NCBI GenBank assembly: GCA_026705465.1
Contig: JAPPAP010000019.1
Coordinates: 109,400 to 173,399 of the forward strand
Direction: 5' to 3'
Length of the DNA stretch: 64,000 bases
Origin: a bacterium
Lineage (GTDB): Bacteria; Actinomycetota; Acidimicrobiia; Acidimicrobiales; Bin134
In this document: piece by piece, positions 17,848 to 26,731 of the stretch
Numbering within the stretch: the first letter of the stretch is position 1
How the letters are laid out: each line of letters starts with the position of its first letter
Program-made: the position numbers and the translations under genes
Notes under the pieces: generated by a model
The model's input: the letters and a program-made list of their open reading frames with translations, nothing else
Database searches by the model: none
Told to the model about the DNA's origin: nothing

Positions 17848-19030
17848 GGGCCAGTTTGGCCGGGATGGGAAGGTGCGACATGCCGCCGGGCAGCGGCGGG
17901 TAGGTCGCCCCGTCGATCGCTGACATCTCCGCCACCCGGTCGCACAGCACATTCACCGCGCAAGAGGCCTCGATCCGGGCCAGGGTGGCACCGGGGCAGA
18001 TGTGGGGACCGCCGCCGAACCCCAGGTGGTCGCGGGGGTCGTCGCGGTCTAGTCGGAACACATCGGGATCGTCGTACACCGTCTCGTCCCGGTTGGCCGA
18101 GCCGATGCCTACCTCAATCCAGTCCCCCGCCTGCATCTCGACCCCGTCAAGCTCGACATTGTGGGTGCAGCGGCGGGTTGTCGCCTGCACTGGGGCATCG
18201 TGGCGCAGGGACTCCTCCACCAACGGAGCCACCAGATCCCGGTCAACCGACACCTGCTCGAACAACCCCCGGTCTCGCAGCAGCCGGTGGGCCAGATGCA
18301 CCAGCAGCGCCCGGGTGGTGTGGACACCGGCCATCACCATGAACTGGAGCTGGGTGACGATCTCGGCGTCGCTCAGCGGCACCCCGTCGATCTCGGCGTT
18401 CATCAAGCCGATGATCACATCGTGGGGCCGATCCTCCCCCGCGGCTGCCGATGCCTTCCGCTCGGCTAGGGCCGCCCGGAAGTAATCGAGGATCGGCGGC
18501 CCGGTCGGCTTGATTCCCGGCGTGCCCGGGCGCTGCATGAGCGTGCCGTCGAACGACCAGCCCATGAACTTGTCCCCGGCCTCGGGGGGCAGCCCCATCA
18601 GGTCGGCCAGAGTGGCGCTGGGGATGGGCATGGCGTAGCCCGCGTGCAGGTCGCCCTCCCCCGCCGCCAGCATCGGGTCGAGCAGCCGGTGACAGGTTTG
18701 GGTGACGAACTCCTCAGTGTTGCGCAACCGGTGAGGGGCGAAATTGGAGTTGTAGAGCCGGCGGATTCGGCCGTGGCGGGGCTCGGGAATCTCGCTCAGG
18801 AACAGTTCCTCGGGAGGAACCACCTCGGTGCCGGGCAATCCGGCCATGGGGGCCAAATCGGCCACAAAGGTCTCCACCTCTTTGAGGGCGGTGTCGATGT
18901 GGCGGCGGGTCGAAAGATACCAGCCGCCCTTGGGCGACGGGCAGATGGGCTGCTCGGCGCGGATGCGAGACAGCGTGTGGAAGGGGACTCCATCAATCTC
19001 ATGCACCGGGTCGCGGGCGTCAAACTCCAT
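17840..19030 (-). CDS. Cytochrome P450
   Basis: A 396-residue soluble bacterial P450. The heme-binding loop FGGGPHICPG carries Cys345, the EVGIGSANRDETVYDDPDVFRLDR region contains the meander, and the I-helix motif is MVMAGVHTTR near 245, where the usual acid-Thr pair is HTT. The ExxR motif is EESLRHD. The ATG at 19030 was chosen from the start of recognisable P450 sequence; the open frame continues upstream over the divergent isomerase-like gene and is discarded. It needs ferredoxin and reductase partners, none of which is nearby. The substrate is unknown. Confidence 0.93.
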   Translation of the reverse strand: MEFDARDPVHEIDGVPFHTLSRIRAEQPICPSPKGGWYLSTRRHIDTALKEVETFVADLAPMAGLPGTEVVPPEELFLSEIPEPRHGRIRRLYNSNFAPHRLRNTEEFVTQTCHRLLDPMLAAGEGDLHAGYAMPIPSATLADLMGLPPEAGDKFMGWSFDGTLMQRPGTPGIKPTGPPILDYFRAALAERKASAAAGEDRPHDVIIGLMNAEIDGVPLSDAEIVTQLQFMVMAGVHTTRALLVHLAHRLLRDRGLFEQVSVDRDLVAPLVEESLRHDAPVQATTRRCTHNVELDGVEMQAGDWIEVGIGSANRDETVYDDPDVFRLDRDDPRDHLGFGGGPHICPGATLARIEASCAVNVLCDRVAEMSAIDGATYPPLPGGMSHLPIPAKLAPR

Positions 19031-19066
19031 GGGTGCACGGTAGTGCAACCGGCATAATCTCGGGCC

Positions 19067-19888
19067 ATGTCCCATCCCCCCTACTTGTGCACCGGCACGC
19101 TGGGCCGAGGGCCGTGGGATGAAAAGGCCCGGGCCGCGTCCGCCGCCGGCTTTGCCCGACTGTCGATCTACGGGTGGGAGCACCGCAAGCTGCGTGAGCA
19201 GGGATGGGACGACGCAGCCATCAGGAGTCTTCTGGATGACCTTGACCTGCGAGTCGCCGAGTACGACGGGGTGGTGATGACCATGCAGACACCAGAGGGC
19301 GCCGAGGACGCGGTGGCTGCGGCCGCCGCCCTGGGGGCCCGGTCGATCACCGTCTTGGAGCATTCCGACTGGCAGCCGGGCGCGCACTTGGATCAGGCGG
19401 CGGCCACGCTGGCCGTGATCGCCGACCAGGCTGCCGAACACGGGATATTGGCCCTGATCGAGCCGTTCGCCTGGTCACCGCTGGACGATCATCGGGTGGC
19501 CGCCGAAATCGTGGAGCGAGCCGACAGTCCTAACGCTGGGTTGCTGCTGGACACCTGGCACCTGTGGCGGGGACCAGAGCATGGCCAGGTGGACCTCGCG
19601 ATCGACCCGGCCATGATCAAGGCCATCCAGGTCGGCGACACCGGCCCGGACCCGGTAGGCCCGCCCACCCCCGAGGAGATCGCCTACGAGTGCATCCACC
19701 ATCGGCTCATGCCCGGCGACGGCCACGGCGACATCGTCGGGCTGCTGGCTGATCTGGCCGCCAGGGGTGTCGATGCCCCCCTTGCCATCGAGGTGTTTTC
19801 CGACGAGTTGAACGCCCTGGAACCCGAAGTAGTTGCCCACCAGTCGATGGCCTGCTTCGAGGAATTGAAAGCTAGATTGGCCCTGTGA
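19067..19888 (+). CDS. Sugar phosphate isomerase/epimerase-like TIM barrel
   Basis: A 273-residue xylose isomerase-like (AP_endonuc_2) TIM barrel. Seen: FARLSIYGWEHRK near the start, ARSITVLEHSDWQP near 85, ALIEPFAWS near 130 (metal-site Glu), NAGLLLDTWHLWRGP near 155 (Asp, His), and HHRLMPGDGHGDI near 210. These are the metal ligands of the family, which includes hydroxypyruvate isomerases and inosose dehydratases. The stop overlaps the acyl-CoA dehydrogenase GTG start (GTGA), so the two are coupled. The reaction is not determined. Confidence 0.82.
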   Translation: MSHPPYLCTGTLGRGPWDEKARAASAAGFARLSIYGWEHRKLREQGWDDAAIRSLLDDLDLRVAEYDGVVMTMQTPEGAEDAVAAAAALGARSITVLEHSDWQPGAHLDQAAATLAVIADQAAEHGILALIEPFAWSPLDDHRVAAEIVERADSPNAGLLLDTWHLWRGPEHGQVDLAIDPAMIKAIQVGDTGPDPVGPPTPEEIAYECIHHRLMPGDGHGDIVGLLADLAARGVDAPLAIEVFSDELNALEPEVVAHQSMACFEELKARLAL

Positions 19889-21084
19889 GCACCGACGCCA
19901 TCCCCCAAGAAGTCGACGACGCCATTGACGCCCTTTTAGCCGAGCATGACCCGACCACTATGTCGGTGGAGGAGTTCCGCGGCTACCAATACGACGCCGG
20001 TCTGGCCTGGGTCCACTTTCCGGTGGGATTCGGCGGCCTTGAACTGGCTCCCCGCTATCAACGCCATATCGAGGCGCGGCTGCGAGATGCCGGAGCGGGA
20101 CCGGCCGATCCCGGTGCCTTCTTCTTCACCCTGGCCGGTCCCACTGTGGTAACTCACGGCACTGATGAGCAAAAGCGCCGGTTCTTGCGCCCCATGTTCA
20201 CCGGAGAGGAGCGCTGGTGTCAGCTGTTCTCCGAGCCCGGCGCGGGCAGCGACTTCGCCGGGTTGGCCACTCGGGCGGTGCGCGACGGCGATGTCTGGAC
20301 GGTAGACGGCCAAAAGGTGTGGAACACCCTCGCCCACCTGGCCGACCGGGGCATGCTGGTAACCCGCAGCAACCCCGATGCGCCCAAGCACAAAGGCATG
20401 ACCTATTTCGCCCTCGACATGCACGCCGAAGGGGTGGAGGTTCGCCCGCTGCGCCAGATCACCGGTGAAGCCGAGTTCAACGAGGTCTATATGACCGGCG
20501 TGCGGGTGCCCGACGCCGACCGCATCGGCGAGGAGGGCGAGGGCTGGCGGGTGTCGCTCACCACCCTGATGAACGAGCGCACCGTGATTGGGGGCGGCAG
20601 CTCCCCCAAACGGGGTTCGGGCACCATTGCCGAACTGGTACAGGTGTGGTCGGAGCTGCCCGATGAGCAGCGCACCTCGGCTCGTCTCGACCGGGTGATG
20701 AAGCTGTGGAGCCAAGCGGAGACGTTGCGGCTTACCAACATGCGGGCCTCTCAGAATCGTCGAGCGGGCAACCCCGGTCCCGAAGGCTCGGTGGCCAAGG
20801 CCATCCACGCCGAGCTGAACAAGGACATTTTCGAGGAGTGCGTGAATCTCCAAGGACCGGCCGGCTCGGTGGGCCTCGACTACACCTTCCGCCGGCCCGA
20901 TTTCGTCTCCGAAACCGGAGCCGAGAATGGGATCGGCCACGCCTTCCTGCGGTCCCGGGCCAACTCCATCGAGGGCGGCACCACCGAGATCATGCGCAAC
21001 ATCTTGGGCGAGCAGATCCTCGGCCTCCCCGGCGAGCCCCGGGTGGACAAGGGCATCCCCTGGAACGAGGTGCCGCGGAACTAG
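19885..21084 (+). CDS. Acyl-CoA dehydrogenase
   Basis: A 399-residue FAD enzyme of the acyl-CoA dehydrogenase family. Seen: CQLFSEPGAGSDFAGL near 112-126 (FAD/substrate loop), WTVDGQKVWNT near 140, GMTYFALDMHA near 172, and a C-terminal SIEGGTTEIMRNILGEQILG. At the usual catalytic-base site of medium-chain enzymes the motif reads EGGTTE rather than YEGT. The base may therefore sit elsewhere, as in many actinobacterial FadE proteins. The GTG start overlaps the upstream stop by 4 nt. It is likely part of a side-chain or cyclic acid degradation pathway. Confidence 0.9.
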   Translation: MSTDAIPQEVDDAIDALLAEHDPTTMSVEEFRGYQYDAGLAWVHFPVGFGGLELAPRYQRHIEARLRDAGAGPADPGAFFFTLAGPTVVTHGTDEQKRRFLRPMFTGEERWCQLFSEPGAGSDFAGLATRAVRDGDVWTVDGQKVWNTLAHLADRGMLVTRSNPDAPKHKGMTYFALDMHAEGVEVRPLRQITGEAEFNEVYMTGVRVPDADRIGEEGEGWRVSLTTLMNERTVIGGGSSPKRGSGTIAELVQVWSELPDEQRTSARLDRVMKLWSQAETLRLTNMRASQNRRAGNPGPEGSVAKAIHAELNKDIFEECVNLQGPAGSVGLDYTFRRPDFVSETGAENGIGHAFLRSRANSIEGGTTEIMRNILGEQILGLPGEPRVDKGIPWNEVPRN

Positions 21085-21097
21085 CAGAGCACCCGAA

Positions 21098-21116
21098 TTA
21101 GGGTAGCCTTACATTT
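21098..21116. promoter_or_regulatory. IdeR/DtxR-like iron box
   Basis: The 19-bp site TTAGGGTAGCCTTACATTT matches the classical DtxR/IdeR operator consensus at about 14 of 19 positions, with the core TTAGG.TAGCCT intact. It ends 2 nt before the ATG of the ABC ATPase, where no Shine-Dalgarno is visible. This suggests a leaderless transcript whose promoter overlaps the operator. It fits iron-dependent repression of an Fbp-type importer. The match was made by eye. Confidence 0.6.
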
Positions 21117-21118
21117 TC

Positions 21119-22171
21119 ATGGCCCTTGTCCCCCTGGTTCCGCTGCTGTCGGTGCAAAGCCTGTCCAAGTCATTCGACGGGGTCACTGTGATCGAGGATT
21201 GCAGCATCGACGTGGGCTGGGGCGAAATGGTTTCCTTGCTCGGGCCAAGCGGATGTGGAAAGACAACCTTGCTGCGGATCATCGCCGGCCTGGAACAAGC
21301 CGACCAGGGAACAATCCACATCGCCGGAGACCAGGTAGCGGGGAACGGATCCTGGGTTCGGCCCGAGGACCGGAACGTGGGCATGGTGTTTCAAGACTGG
21401 GCGCTGTTCCCCCACATGGATGTGGCCGGCAACGTGGGCTACGGAGTCCCTCGCCGCAAACGGGCCGAAGACACAGCGAGGAGCCTGGAGCTGGTGAACT
21501 TGCCCGGCATGCAGGACCGCATGCCCGAAACCCTCTCAGGGGGCCAGCAGCAGCGGGTGGCGCTGGCCCGGGCGTTGGCCCCCCAGCCCACCGTCTTGTT
21601 GTTGGACGAGCCCTTCTCCAACTTGGACACCGCGCTTCGGCGCGGGGTGCGCACCGAGGTGCGCCAACTGCTCCGGGATACGGGGATGACCGCGGTATTC
21701 GTGACCCATGACCGAGAGGAGGCACTGGTATTGGGCGACCGGGTGGCGGTCATGGACCAGGGACGTATCGTGCAGATCGGATCGCCGGCGGAGATCTACC
21801 AAAAGCCGGCCACCCCGTGGGTGGCGGCTTTCATCGGAGCAGTGTCCATGTACCCTGCCGATGCCGACGGCTCCGTCGCCCATTCCGACTTCGGATCCAT
21901 CCCCCTGCTCGACGCCCACCAAGGACCGGTCGATGTCGCAGTCCGGCCTGAGGACGTTGACTTGCGCGCCGACGACAGCGGCACCGCAACCCACATCGTG
22001 GAGGACTTCGAATTTCAAGGCCCCGATGCCATGGTCACCGTTGTCAACCCCGCCGGCATCCGCCTCCTCGCTCGGGTCAGCGGTACACAGAGCTTTGCCC
22101 CCGGGGACCGGGTCTGCCCTGCCTATACCGGGCCACCAGCGGCGGCCTTTGCCCGATCCGACCCCGACTGA
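21119..22171 (+). CDS. ABC transporter ATP-binding protein, iron/Fbp-type
   Basis: A 350-residue ATPase of the FbpC/PotA class that powers import across the inner membrane. Walker A GPSGCGKTT is at 42-50, the Q-loop at FQDW near 91, signature LSGGQQQ at 139-145, Walker B LLLDEP at 160-165, and H-loop THD near 196. The C-terminal TOBE-like domain contains VAVRPEDVDLRADD near 275. An IdeR/DtxR-like site lies directly upstream and a fused permease starts 10 nt downstream. No periplasmic binding protein is adjacent. Ferric iron is the inferred substrate. Confidence 0.9.
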   Translation: MALVPLVPLLSVQSLSKSFDGVTVIEDCSIDVGWGEMVSLLGPSGCGKTTLLRIIAGLEQADQGTIHIAGDQVAGNGSWVRPEDRNVGMVFQDWALFPHMDVAGNVGYGVPRRKRAEDTARSLELVNLPGMQDRMPETLSGGQQQRVALARALAPQPTVLLLDEPFSNLDTALRRGVRTEVRQLLRDTGMTAVFVTHDREEALVLGDRVAVMDQGRIVQIGSPAEIYQKPATPWVAAFIGAVSMYPADADGSVAHSDFGSIPLLDAHQGPVDVAVRPEDVDLRADDSGTATHIVEDFEFQGPDAMVTVVNPAGIRLLARVSGTQSFAPGDRVCPAYTGPPAAAFARSDPD

Positions 22172-22181
22172 GTCGCTGTTC

Positions 22182-23780
22182 GTGCAGGCGCCCTCCATCC
22201 GATCACCGGCGTTGCTCAAGGTTGTCGCCGTCGTGGTGACTGTGGGTTTCGCCTTTCCGGCGGGCTATCTGGTGTGGCGCAACTTCACCTTCCACAGCGA
22301 CCCGTTGGGCGTGCTGTTCTCTCAGCGCACCCAGGGTCCACTGCTGCGCACACTGCGGCTGGCCGTGCTGGTGTCGGCTTCCACCGCGGTGTTCGGCCCC
22401 GCTCTGGCCTGGCTGACCACCCGCTGCGACGTCCCCCTCAAGCGCATGTGGCAGGCGCTGTTGCCGCTGCCGCTGGTGTTCCCTACCTTTATCGGCGCCG
22501 CGGCGTTGATCCGCACCCTCAACCCCGGTGGCTTGCTATCCGACTGGCTGGACAACCTGGGGCTGGTGTGGGACGTGGAAGTGCGGGGCCTGTTCGGCGC
22601 CTGGCTGGCCCTCACGCTCTTCACCTATCCCTACGTGTACCTGCCGGTGGCCGCCCGGCTGCGGCGATTGCCCGGCTCGGCCGAGGAGACCGCCCGGCTG
22701 CTGGGCGACAGCCCACTGACCATCATCCGCCGAGTGGTGCTGCCCCAAACGGCGACCGCCATCAGCGCCGGAACCCTGCTGGTGTTCCTGTATGCCATCA
22801 GCGACTTCGGCGCGGTCCAGCTCATGCGCTACGACACGCTCAGCCGGGCCATCTACACCACCCGGCTCAACAACCAACCGGTCTCGATGGCCCTCAGCGT
22901 GATCCTGCTGGTGCTAGCCGCGGCGGTGGTCCTGGTCGAGCGAGGCGCCACCCGGCGATTCGAACACGCGGCACCGGTGCGATCGCGAAGCCCAGTGATG
23001 TACCGCCTAGGCCGGGCCAAGCCGATTGCAGTGGCGTTTTTGGCCGGATCGGTGGCGCTGGCTCTGTTGGGGCCGCTGGCCTCACTGGGCGACTGGACGA
23101 TCGACGGCATCAGGCTGGAGGCGTCGGGGGGACGGGACCTGCTGGTGGGATGGGACGACGTATGGTCGCCGACCTGGCACACCGCGTACGGGAGCATTCT
23201 GGCCGCAGTCGTGTCGGTGGCCGTCGTGCTCCCAGCCGCCTACCTCGTGGTGCGCTATCGATCCCGAATCGGCACCGTGGCCAACGCGGTGATCGTGTCG
23301 GCATTTGCCCTGCCGGGAATTCTCATCGGACTGGCCCTGCTGTTCTGGACGCTGAAGACCGACGTCGGCAGCCACCTCCGCAACACACTGGTGTTGCTGG
23401 TGTTCGCCTACATCGTGCGATTCGGAGGCCAGACCATGCGCACCTCCCAGGTGGCGGTGGCGGCGGTGTCGTCCCGGCTGACCGACGCAGCCCGCACCCT
23501 GGGGGCCAGTTGGGTGCGCCGCTTCCGATCGCTGGAGCTGCCGCTGATGGCCCCTGGGCTCCTGGCCGGGGGTGGGCTGGTGATGCTTTCGGTGATGAAG
23601 GAGCTGCCCATCACGCTGCTCATCGCCCCCTTCGACTTCCCCACCCTCACCACCAAGGCGTTCAACAGCATCGAGGAGGCTTTCGTGGCCGAGGCCGGCA
23701 TCTGGTCGGGCGTGCTGGTCGTTTTGTCGGGCGTGCTCACCTGGTTCTTCGTCGTCCGCCGGGCCGACCATTTCGACTAG
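22182..23780 (+). CDS. ABC transporter permease, FbpB-type fused double domain
   Basis: A 532-residue inner-membrane protein with about twelve transmembrane segments in two homologous halves. Each half carries an EAA-type coupling loop: AEETARLLGDSPLTIIRRVVLP near 170 and TDAARTLGASWVRRFRSLELP near 435. This double-permease arrangement is typical of FbpB/ThiP/SfuB importers. The GTG start at 22182 lies 10 nt after the ATPase stop and fits the first hydrophobic helix. It forms a transporter with the ATPase; the substrate-binding lipoprotein must be encoded elsewhere or be lost. Confidence 0.9.
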   Translation: MQAPSIRSPALLKVVAVVVTVGFAFPAGYLVWRNFTFHSDPLGVLFSQRTQGPLLRTLRLAVLVSASTAVFGPALAWLTTRCDVPLKRMWQALLPLPLVFPTFIGAAALIRTLNPGGLLSDWLDNLGLVWDVEVRGLFGAWLALTLFTYPYVYLPVAARLRRLPGSAEETARLLGDSPLTIIRRVVLPQTATAISAGTLLVFLYAISDFGAVQLMRYDTLSRAIYTTRLNNQPVSMALSVILLVLAAAVVLVERGATRRFEHAAPVRSRSPVMYRLGRAKPIAVAFLAGSVALALLGPLASLGDWTIDGIRLEASGGRDLLVGWDDVWSPTWHTAYGSILAAVVSVAVVLPAAYLVVRYRSRIGTVANAVIVSAFALPGILIGLALLFWTLKTDVGSHLRNTLVLLVFAYIVRFGGQTMRTSQVAVAAVSSRLTDAARTLGASWVRRFRSLELPLMAPGLLAGGGLVMLSVMKELPITLLIAPFDFPTLTTKAFNSIEEAFVAEAGIWSGVLVVLSGVLTWFFVVRRADHFD

Positions 23781-23807
23781 TTGATCCCAGCGTGACACGC
23801 TGCGGGA

Positions 23808-24977
23808 ATGAGCATCGAGCCCTTCGAGATCGACGTCGCCCAAGCCGACCTAGACGACCTGCACCAGCGATTGGCCATGACCCGGTGGCCCGACACCGTT
23901 CGGCCCGGTTGGGCCGACGGCGCCTCGGTGGCCTACATGCGGGAGCTGTGCCAGTACTGGGCCGACGGCTACGACTGGCGGGTCCGGGAGGCCTATCTCA
24001 ACGCCTTTCCCCAATTCACCGCCACCGCGGCCGGCGAGCGGGTGCACTTCTACCATGTGCGCTCGCCGGAACCCGACGCCCTGCCCATGGTGATGATCCA
24101 CGGGTACATGGGCTCGGTGGTGGAGTTCCGGGAGATGGTGGGCCCGCTGTCTGACCCGGCAGCCCACGGCGGCGATCCGGCCGATGCTTTCCACATTGTG
24201 GTCCCGTCATTACCCGGCTACGGATTCTCCGGTCCCACCGCCAACCCTGGCGTGGACATGCACCGCTGTGCCGAGGCCATTGCCGGGGTTATGGAGCAAC
24301 TGGGGTATGAGCGCTACATCGTGCAAGGAGGTGACTGGGGGGCGCTGGTCACCCGGCGCATGACCGAGGCCTTTGCCGACCGGCTCATCGCCGCCCACTT
24401 CAACATGCTCTTCGCCCAGCCCACCGTTGAGGAGGCCGCCGACCCGGAGAAGATGATGGAGGGGGTGACCGAGGCCGAGCAGGCGGCCATGGCCCGGTCG
24501 CTGGAGGTGATCACCGGAGGCACCGGCTACATGGCCATGCTGTCCACCAAGCCCCAGACCCTGGCCGTGGCCCACAACGACTCCCCCGCCGGTTTGGCCG
24601 CGTGGTTCATCGAGAAATACCAGCACTGGTGCGACCTGGAGGACGGCGACCTGGAGAGCGTGTTCACCAAAGACCAGTTGCTGGACAACGTGATGCTGTA
24701 CTGGATTACCGCCACCGCGGCGTCATCGGGGCGGCTGTACCTGGAGTCGGCCCGAGCGGGAACCTCGGCGGTGGACTCGTGGGCCGGTCGGGTGGAGGTG
24801 CCCACCGGCCATGCCGTGTATCCCCGAGAGCTGCTGCAAACCCCGCGGGCGTGGGCCGAGCGCCGCTACAACATCGTCCACTGGGCCGTGCAGCCCAAAG
24901 GCGGCCACTTCGCCCCCTTTGAGCAGCCCGAGCTGTTCACCGACGACCTGCGGGCCTTCGGCCGGCTGTTCCGCTAG
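23808..24977 (+). CDS. Epoxide hydrolase (EHN/alpha-beta hydrolase)
   Basis: A 389-residue protein with the EHN N-terminal lid domain (residues 1-100, including DDLHQRLAMTRWPD and REAYLNAFPQFTA) and an alpha/beta-hydrolase core. Seen: oxyanion-hole MIHGYMGS near 100, nucleophile Asp in QGGDWGALV near 175, and catalytic His in KGGHFAPFEQPE near 370. It opens epoxides to diols, as in microsomal-type bacterial epoxide hydrolases. Its stop lies 3 nt from the stop of the convergent CMD-family gene. The juvenile-hormone-type substrate range of this class is broad. Confidence 0.92.
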   Translation: MSIEPFEIDVAQADLDDLHQRLAMTRWPDTVRPGWADGASVAYMRELCQYWADGYDWRVREAYLNAFPQFTATAAGERVHFYHVRSPEPDALPMVMIHGYMGSVVEFREMVGPLSDPAAHGGDPADAFHIVVPSLPGYGFSGPTANPGVDMHRCAEAIAGVMEQLGYERYIVQGGDWGALVTRRMTEAFADRLIAAHFNMLFAQPTVEEAADPEKMMEGVTEAEQAAMARSLEVITGGTGYMAMLSTKPQTLAVAHNDSPAGLAAWFIEKYQHWCDLEDGDLESVFTKDQLLDNVMLYWITATAASSGRLYLESARAGTSAVDSWAGRVEVPTGHAVYPRELLQTPRAWAERRYNIVHWAVQPKGGHFAPFEQPELFTDDLRAFGRLFR

Positions 24978-24980
24978 GGG

Positions 24981-25550
24981 CTACGCGAATCGGGCGGAGC
25001 GCATGGCCAGGATGTCGTCCTCGCCCTGGCCGTTGCCCTCCATTGCCTCGAGTGCTTCTTCGGGGCCCTTCATGCGCAGCGGGCAGGAGACCGACACGTC
25101 CATCACCTGATTGATGCGGCCGAAGGCGATCCAACAGCCGATTGACAGGGTCATGTCCACCATCAGCTCATCGCTGTAGTGCTCCACCATGCGGTCCATG
25201 AACGCCTGATCGATGGACATGTGGTCGGTGGCGTACTTCTCGCAGTACTCCAGGGCGTCCCTCTCAGCTTGGCTGTAGCCGTCGTACTCATCGCGCTTGT
25301 CGACGTGGAGGTAGTCGTCCTCACTCAGATCATGTTGCGCCAACGACGCAACCCGGGTGTCCAGTCAAACTACGCAGTGGTTGATCTGGGCGATCCTCAT
25401 CCGCAGCAGCTCCCGCAGCCGCACCGAGAGCTTGCTCTTGTTGTACACCGCGGCGCTGAACGCAGATGCCGGAGCGGTGAGCTCCGGGCACATCATCCAC
25501 AACCGATGGAGCTCCTCTGCGGGGCCATCGGGGATCTTGATTCGGGCCAT
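24981..25550 (-). CDS. AhpD/carboxymuconolactone decarboxylase-family protein, putative selenoprotein (C-V-V-Sec)
   Basis: A single frame of 190 codons is interrupted only by TGA at 25365-25367. Upstream it encodes 61 residues ending RIAQINHCVV; downstream it continues LDTRVASLAQHDLSE. In CMD/AhpD relatives this place reads N-x-C-x-V-C, so the TGA falls exactly on the second redox cysteine (residue 62; partner Cys59). A 6-bp stem-loop begins 12 nt after the TGA. AAGGAGGAGG precedes the ATG. Both halves have normal family sequence and no frameshift, so selenocysteine insertion is more likely than decay. The family performs thiol-based peroxide or lactone chemistry. It lies 80 nt downstream of the EamA gene. 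Confidence 0.72.
25334..25352 (-). promoter_or_regulatory. Candidate bacterial SECIS stem-loop
   Basis: In the mRNA of the CMD-family gene, GUUGCG pairs perfectly with CGCAAC around the 7-nt loop UCGUUGG. The stem starts 12 nt and the loop 18 nt after the in-frame UGA. Bacterial SECIS elements lie immediately downstream of the UGA, with an apical loop about 16-37 nt away; the E. coli fdhF loop lies 17 nt away. Opening the closing G-C pair would put G first in the loop, as SelB recognition prefers. Found by eye, with no folding energy computed. Confidence 0.55.
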
Positions 25551-25630
25551 GCCTCCTCCTTGGCTGGGGTGCCCACACAGTACCCGCCTTCAACCGAGCA
25601 GGTCATTGAATGCAGTGTGCCTTCTTCTGG

Positions 25631-26518
25631 CTAGCTAATGGCTGAACTGGATTTGGGGCGGGTGGTGGCGATGGTGCCGTAGAACACGCCGACCAGCACG
25701 ATGGCCGCGCCGACCGCAGCGACAGGACGGGGGTACTCACTGAAGAACGCCGCAGCCCAGATTGTGCCAGCCACGGTCTCGATGGGGGCGAACAGGGCCA
25801 CGTCGGCCACCGGAGCGAAACGGGGGGCGTTGGACAGCCCCAATCGGCCGAAGGGGTTGAACACCAGCCCCATTGCGCCGATCGACAGGTAGGCCCGTAG
25901 GTCCAGCGAGAGCGGCGATGCCGAATACACCAGGGCCGCTACGGTCATCACCCCGCCGATGGACAAACCCACCAGCCGGCTCATGTCGGGATACCGGCGC
26001 CACATGGTCAGGCTCACCGAGAAGCCCACAATGGCCAACACGCCCAGTAGATCGCCGGAGAGGGTGGGCTCCCCCACCGAGCTGGACACGATCGCCCCAA
26101 TGCCCCCCATCGTGATAGCTATGGCAATGGCCATCTTCCGGGAGATGCGCTCCCTCAGCCATATCCAGGCGCTCACCGCGGCCAACAGCGGCACCGCGGC
26201 CACGATGGCCACCACATTCGCTATTCGGGTTTGGGTGACGGCGATCACAAAGCAGAGCTGACTCCCCCCGGTAAGCACCCCGATGACCAGCTGCTGCCAA
26301 GGGTGGCGGCGGAATGCTTCCAGCGGCCAGCAGCCGTCTACCCGGCGGCTCAGTGCGGTGTAGAGGGGCACCGAGCAGCACGCCACCCAGAAAGAGACAT
26401 CGATGGCGTCGGCCTCAGAAAGCCGGATCCACAGCGAATCAGTGGACACCGACAGCATGCCAAACCCGGCGAGCAACCAGCCCAGCCGCCGTCGATCACT
26501 GGACTGGGCGACATCCAT
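25631..26518 (-). CDS. EamA/DMT-superfamily transporter
   Basis: A 295-residue inner-membrane protein with about ten hydrophobic segments in two EamA repeats. The first spans about residues 10-140, including the helix pair ending in ATRWLRERIS-like sequence near 120. The second spans 150-285, with TVAGTIWAAAFFSEYPRP near 250. Drug/metabolite exporters of this class move small metabolites outward; the substrate is unknown. The ATG lies 5 nt past the 3' end of tRNA-Val on the same strand, so it is probably transcribed through from the tRNA. The CMD-family gene follows. Confidence 0.88.
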   Translation of the reverse strand: MDVAQSSDRRRLGWLLAGFGMLSVSTDSLWIRLSEADAIDVSFWVACCSVPLYTALSRRVDGCWPLEAFRRHPWQQLVIGVLTGGSQLCFVIAVTQTRIANVVAIVAAVPLLAAVSAWIWLRERISRKMAIAIAITMGGIGAIVSSSVGEPTLSGDLLGVLAIVGFSVSLTMWRRYPDMSRLVGLSIGGVMTVAALVYSASPLSLDLRAYLSIGAMGLVFNPFGRLGLSNAPRFAPVADVALFAPIETVAGTIWAAAFFSEYPRPVAAVGAAIVLVGVFYGTIATTRPKSSSAIS

Positions 26519-26522
26519 TCGG

Positions 26523-26596
26523 TGGGCCGTAAGGGACTCGAACCCCTGACCCCCTGCGCGTCATGCAGGTGCTCTAGCCAACTGAGCTAACGGCCC
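26523..26596 (-). tRNA. tRNA-Val (anticodon GAC)
   Basis: A full cloverleaf on the minus strand. The 7-bp acceptor stem GGGCCGT pairs with ACGGCCC, the D-arm reads GCTC..GAGC, and the anticodon stem CCTGC/GCAGG has loop ATGACGC giving anticodon GAC. The T-arm contains GTTCGAGTCCC. Discriminator A is present, but CCA is not fully encoded. Confidence 0.95.
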
Positions 26597-26731
26597 GGAA
26601 CACGAAAGATTAGCAGGACCAGTGGAATCGACCTGACTCGATAAGCCGCACCGAGAAGTTGGGACTGTAGGTTGGCAGAGGTTTAGTTGATCGTTGCGGC
26701 TAAACCGGTGAGCTGGATTGGGAGCAAATTC

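Noticed and set aside
25365..25367. Ordinary pseudogene by premature stop in the CMD-family gene
   Set aside because: The TGA sits exactly on a redox-cysteine codon, the rest of the frame is intact on both sides, and a SECIS-like hairpin follows; random decay rarely hits that codon alone. It remains the fallback reading if Sec genes are absent.
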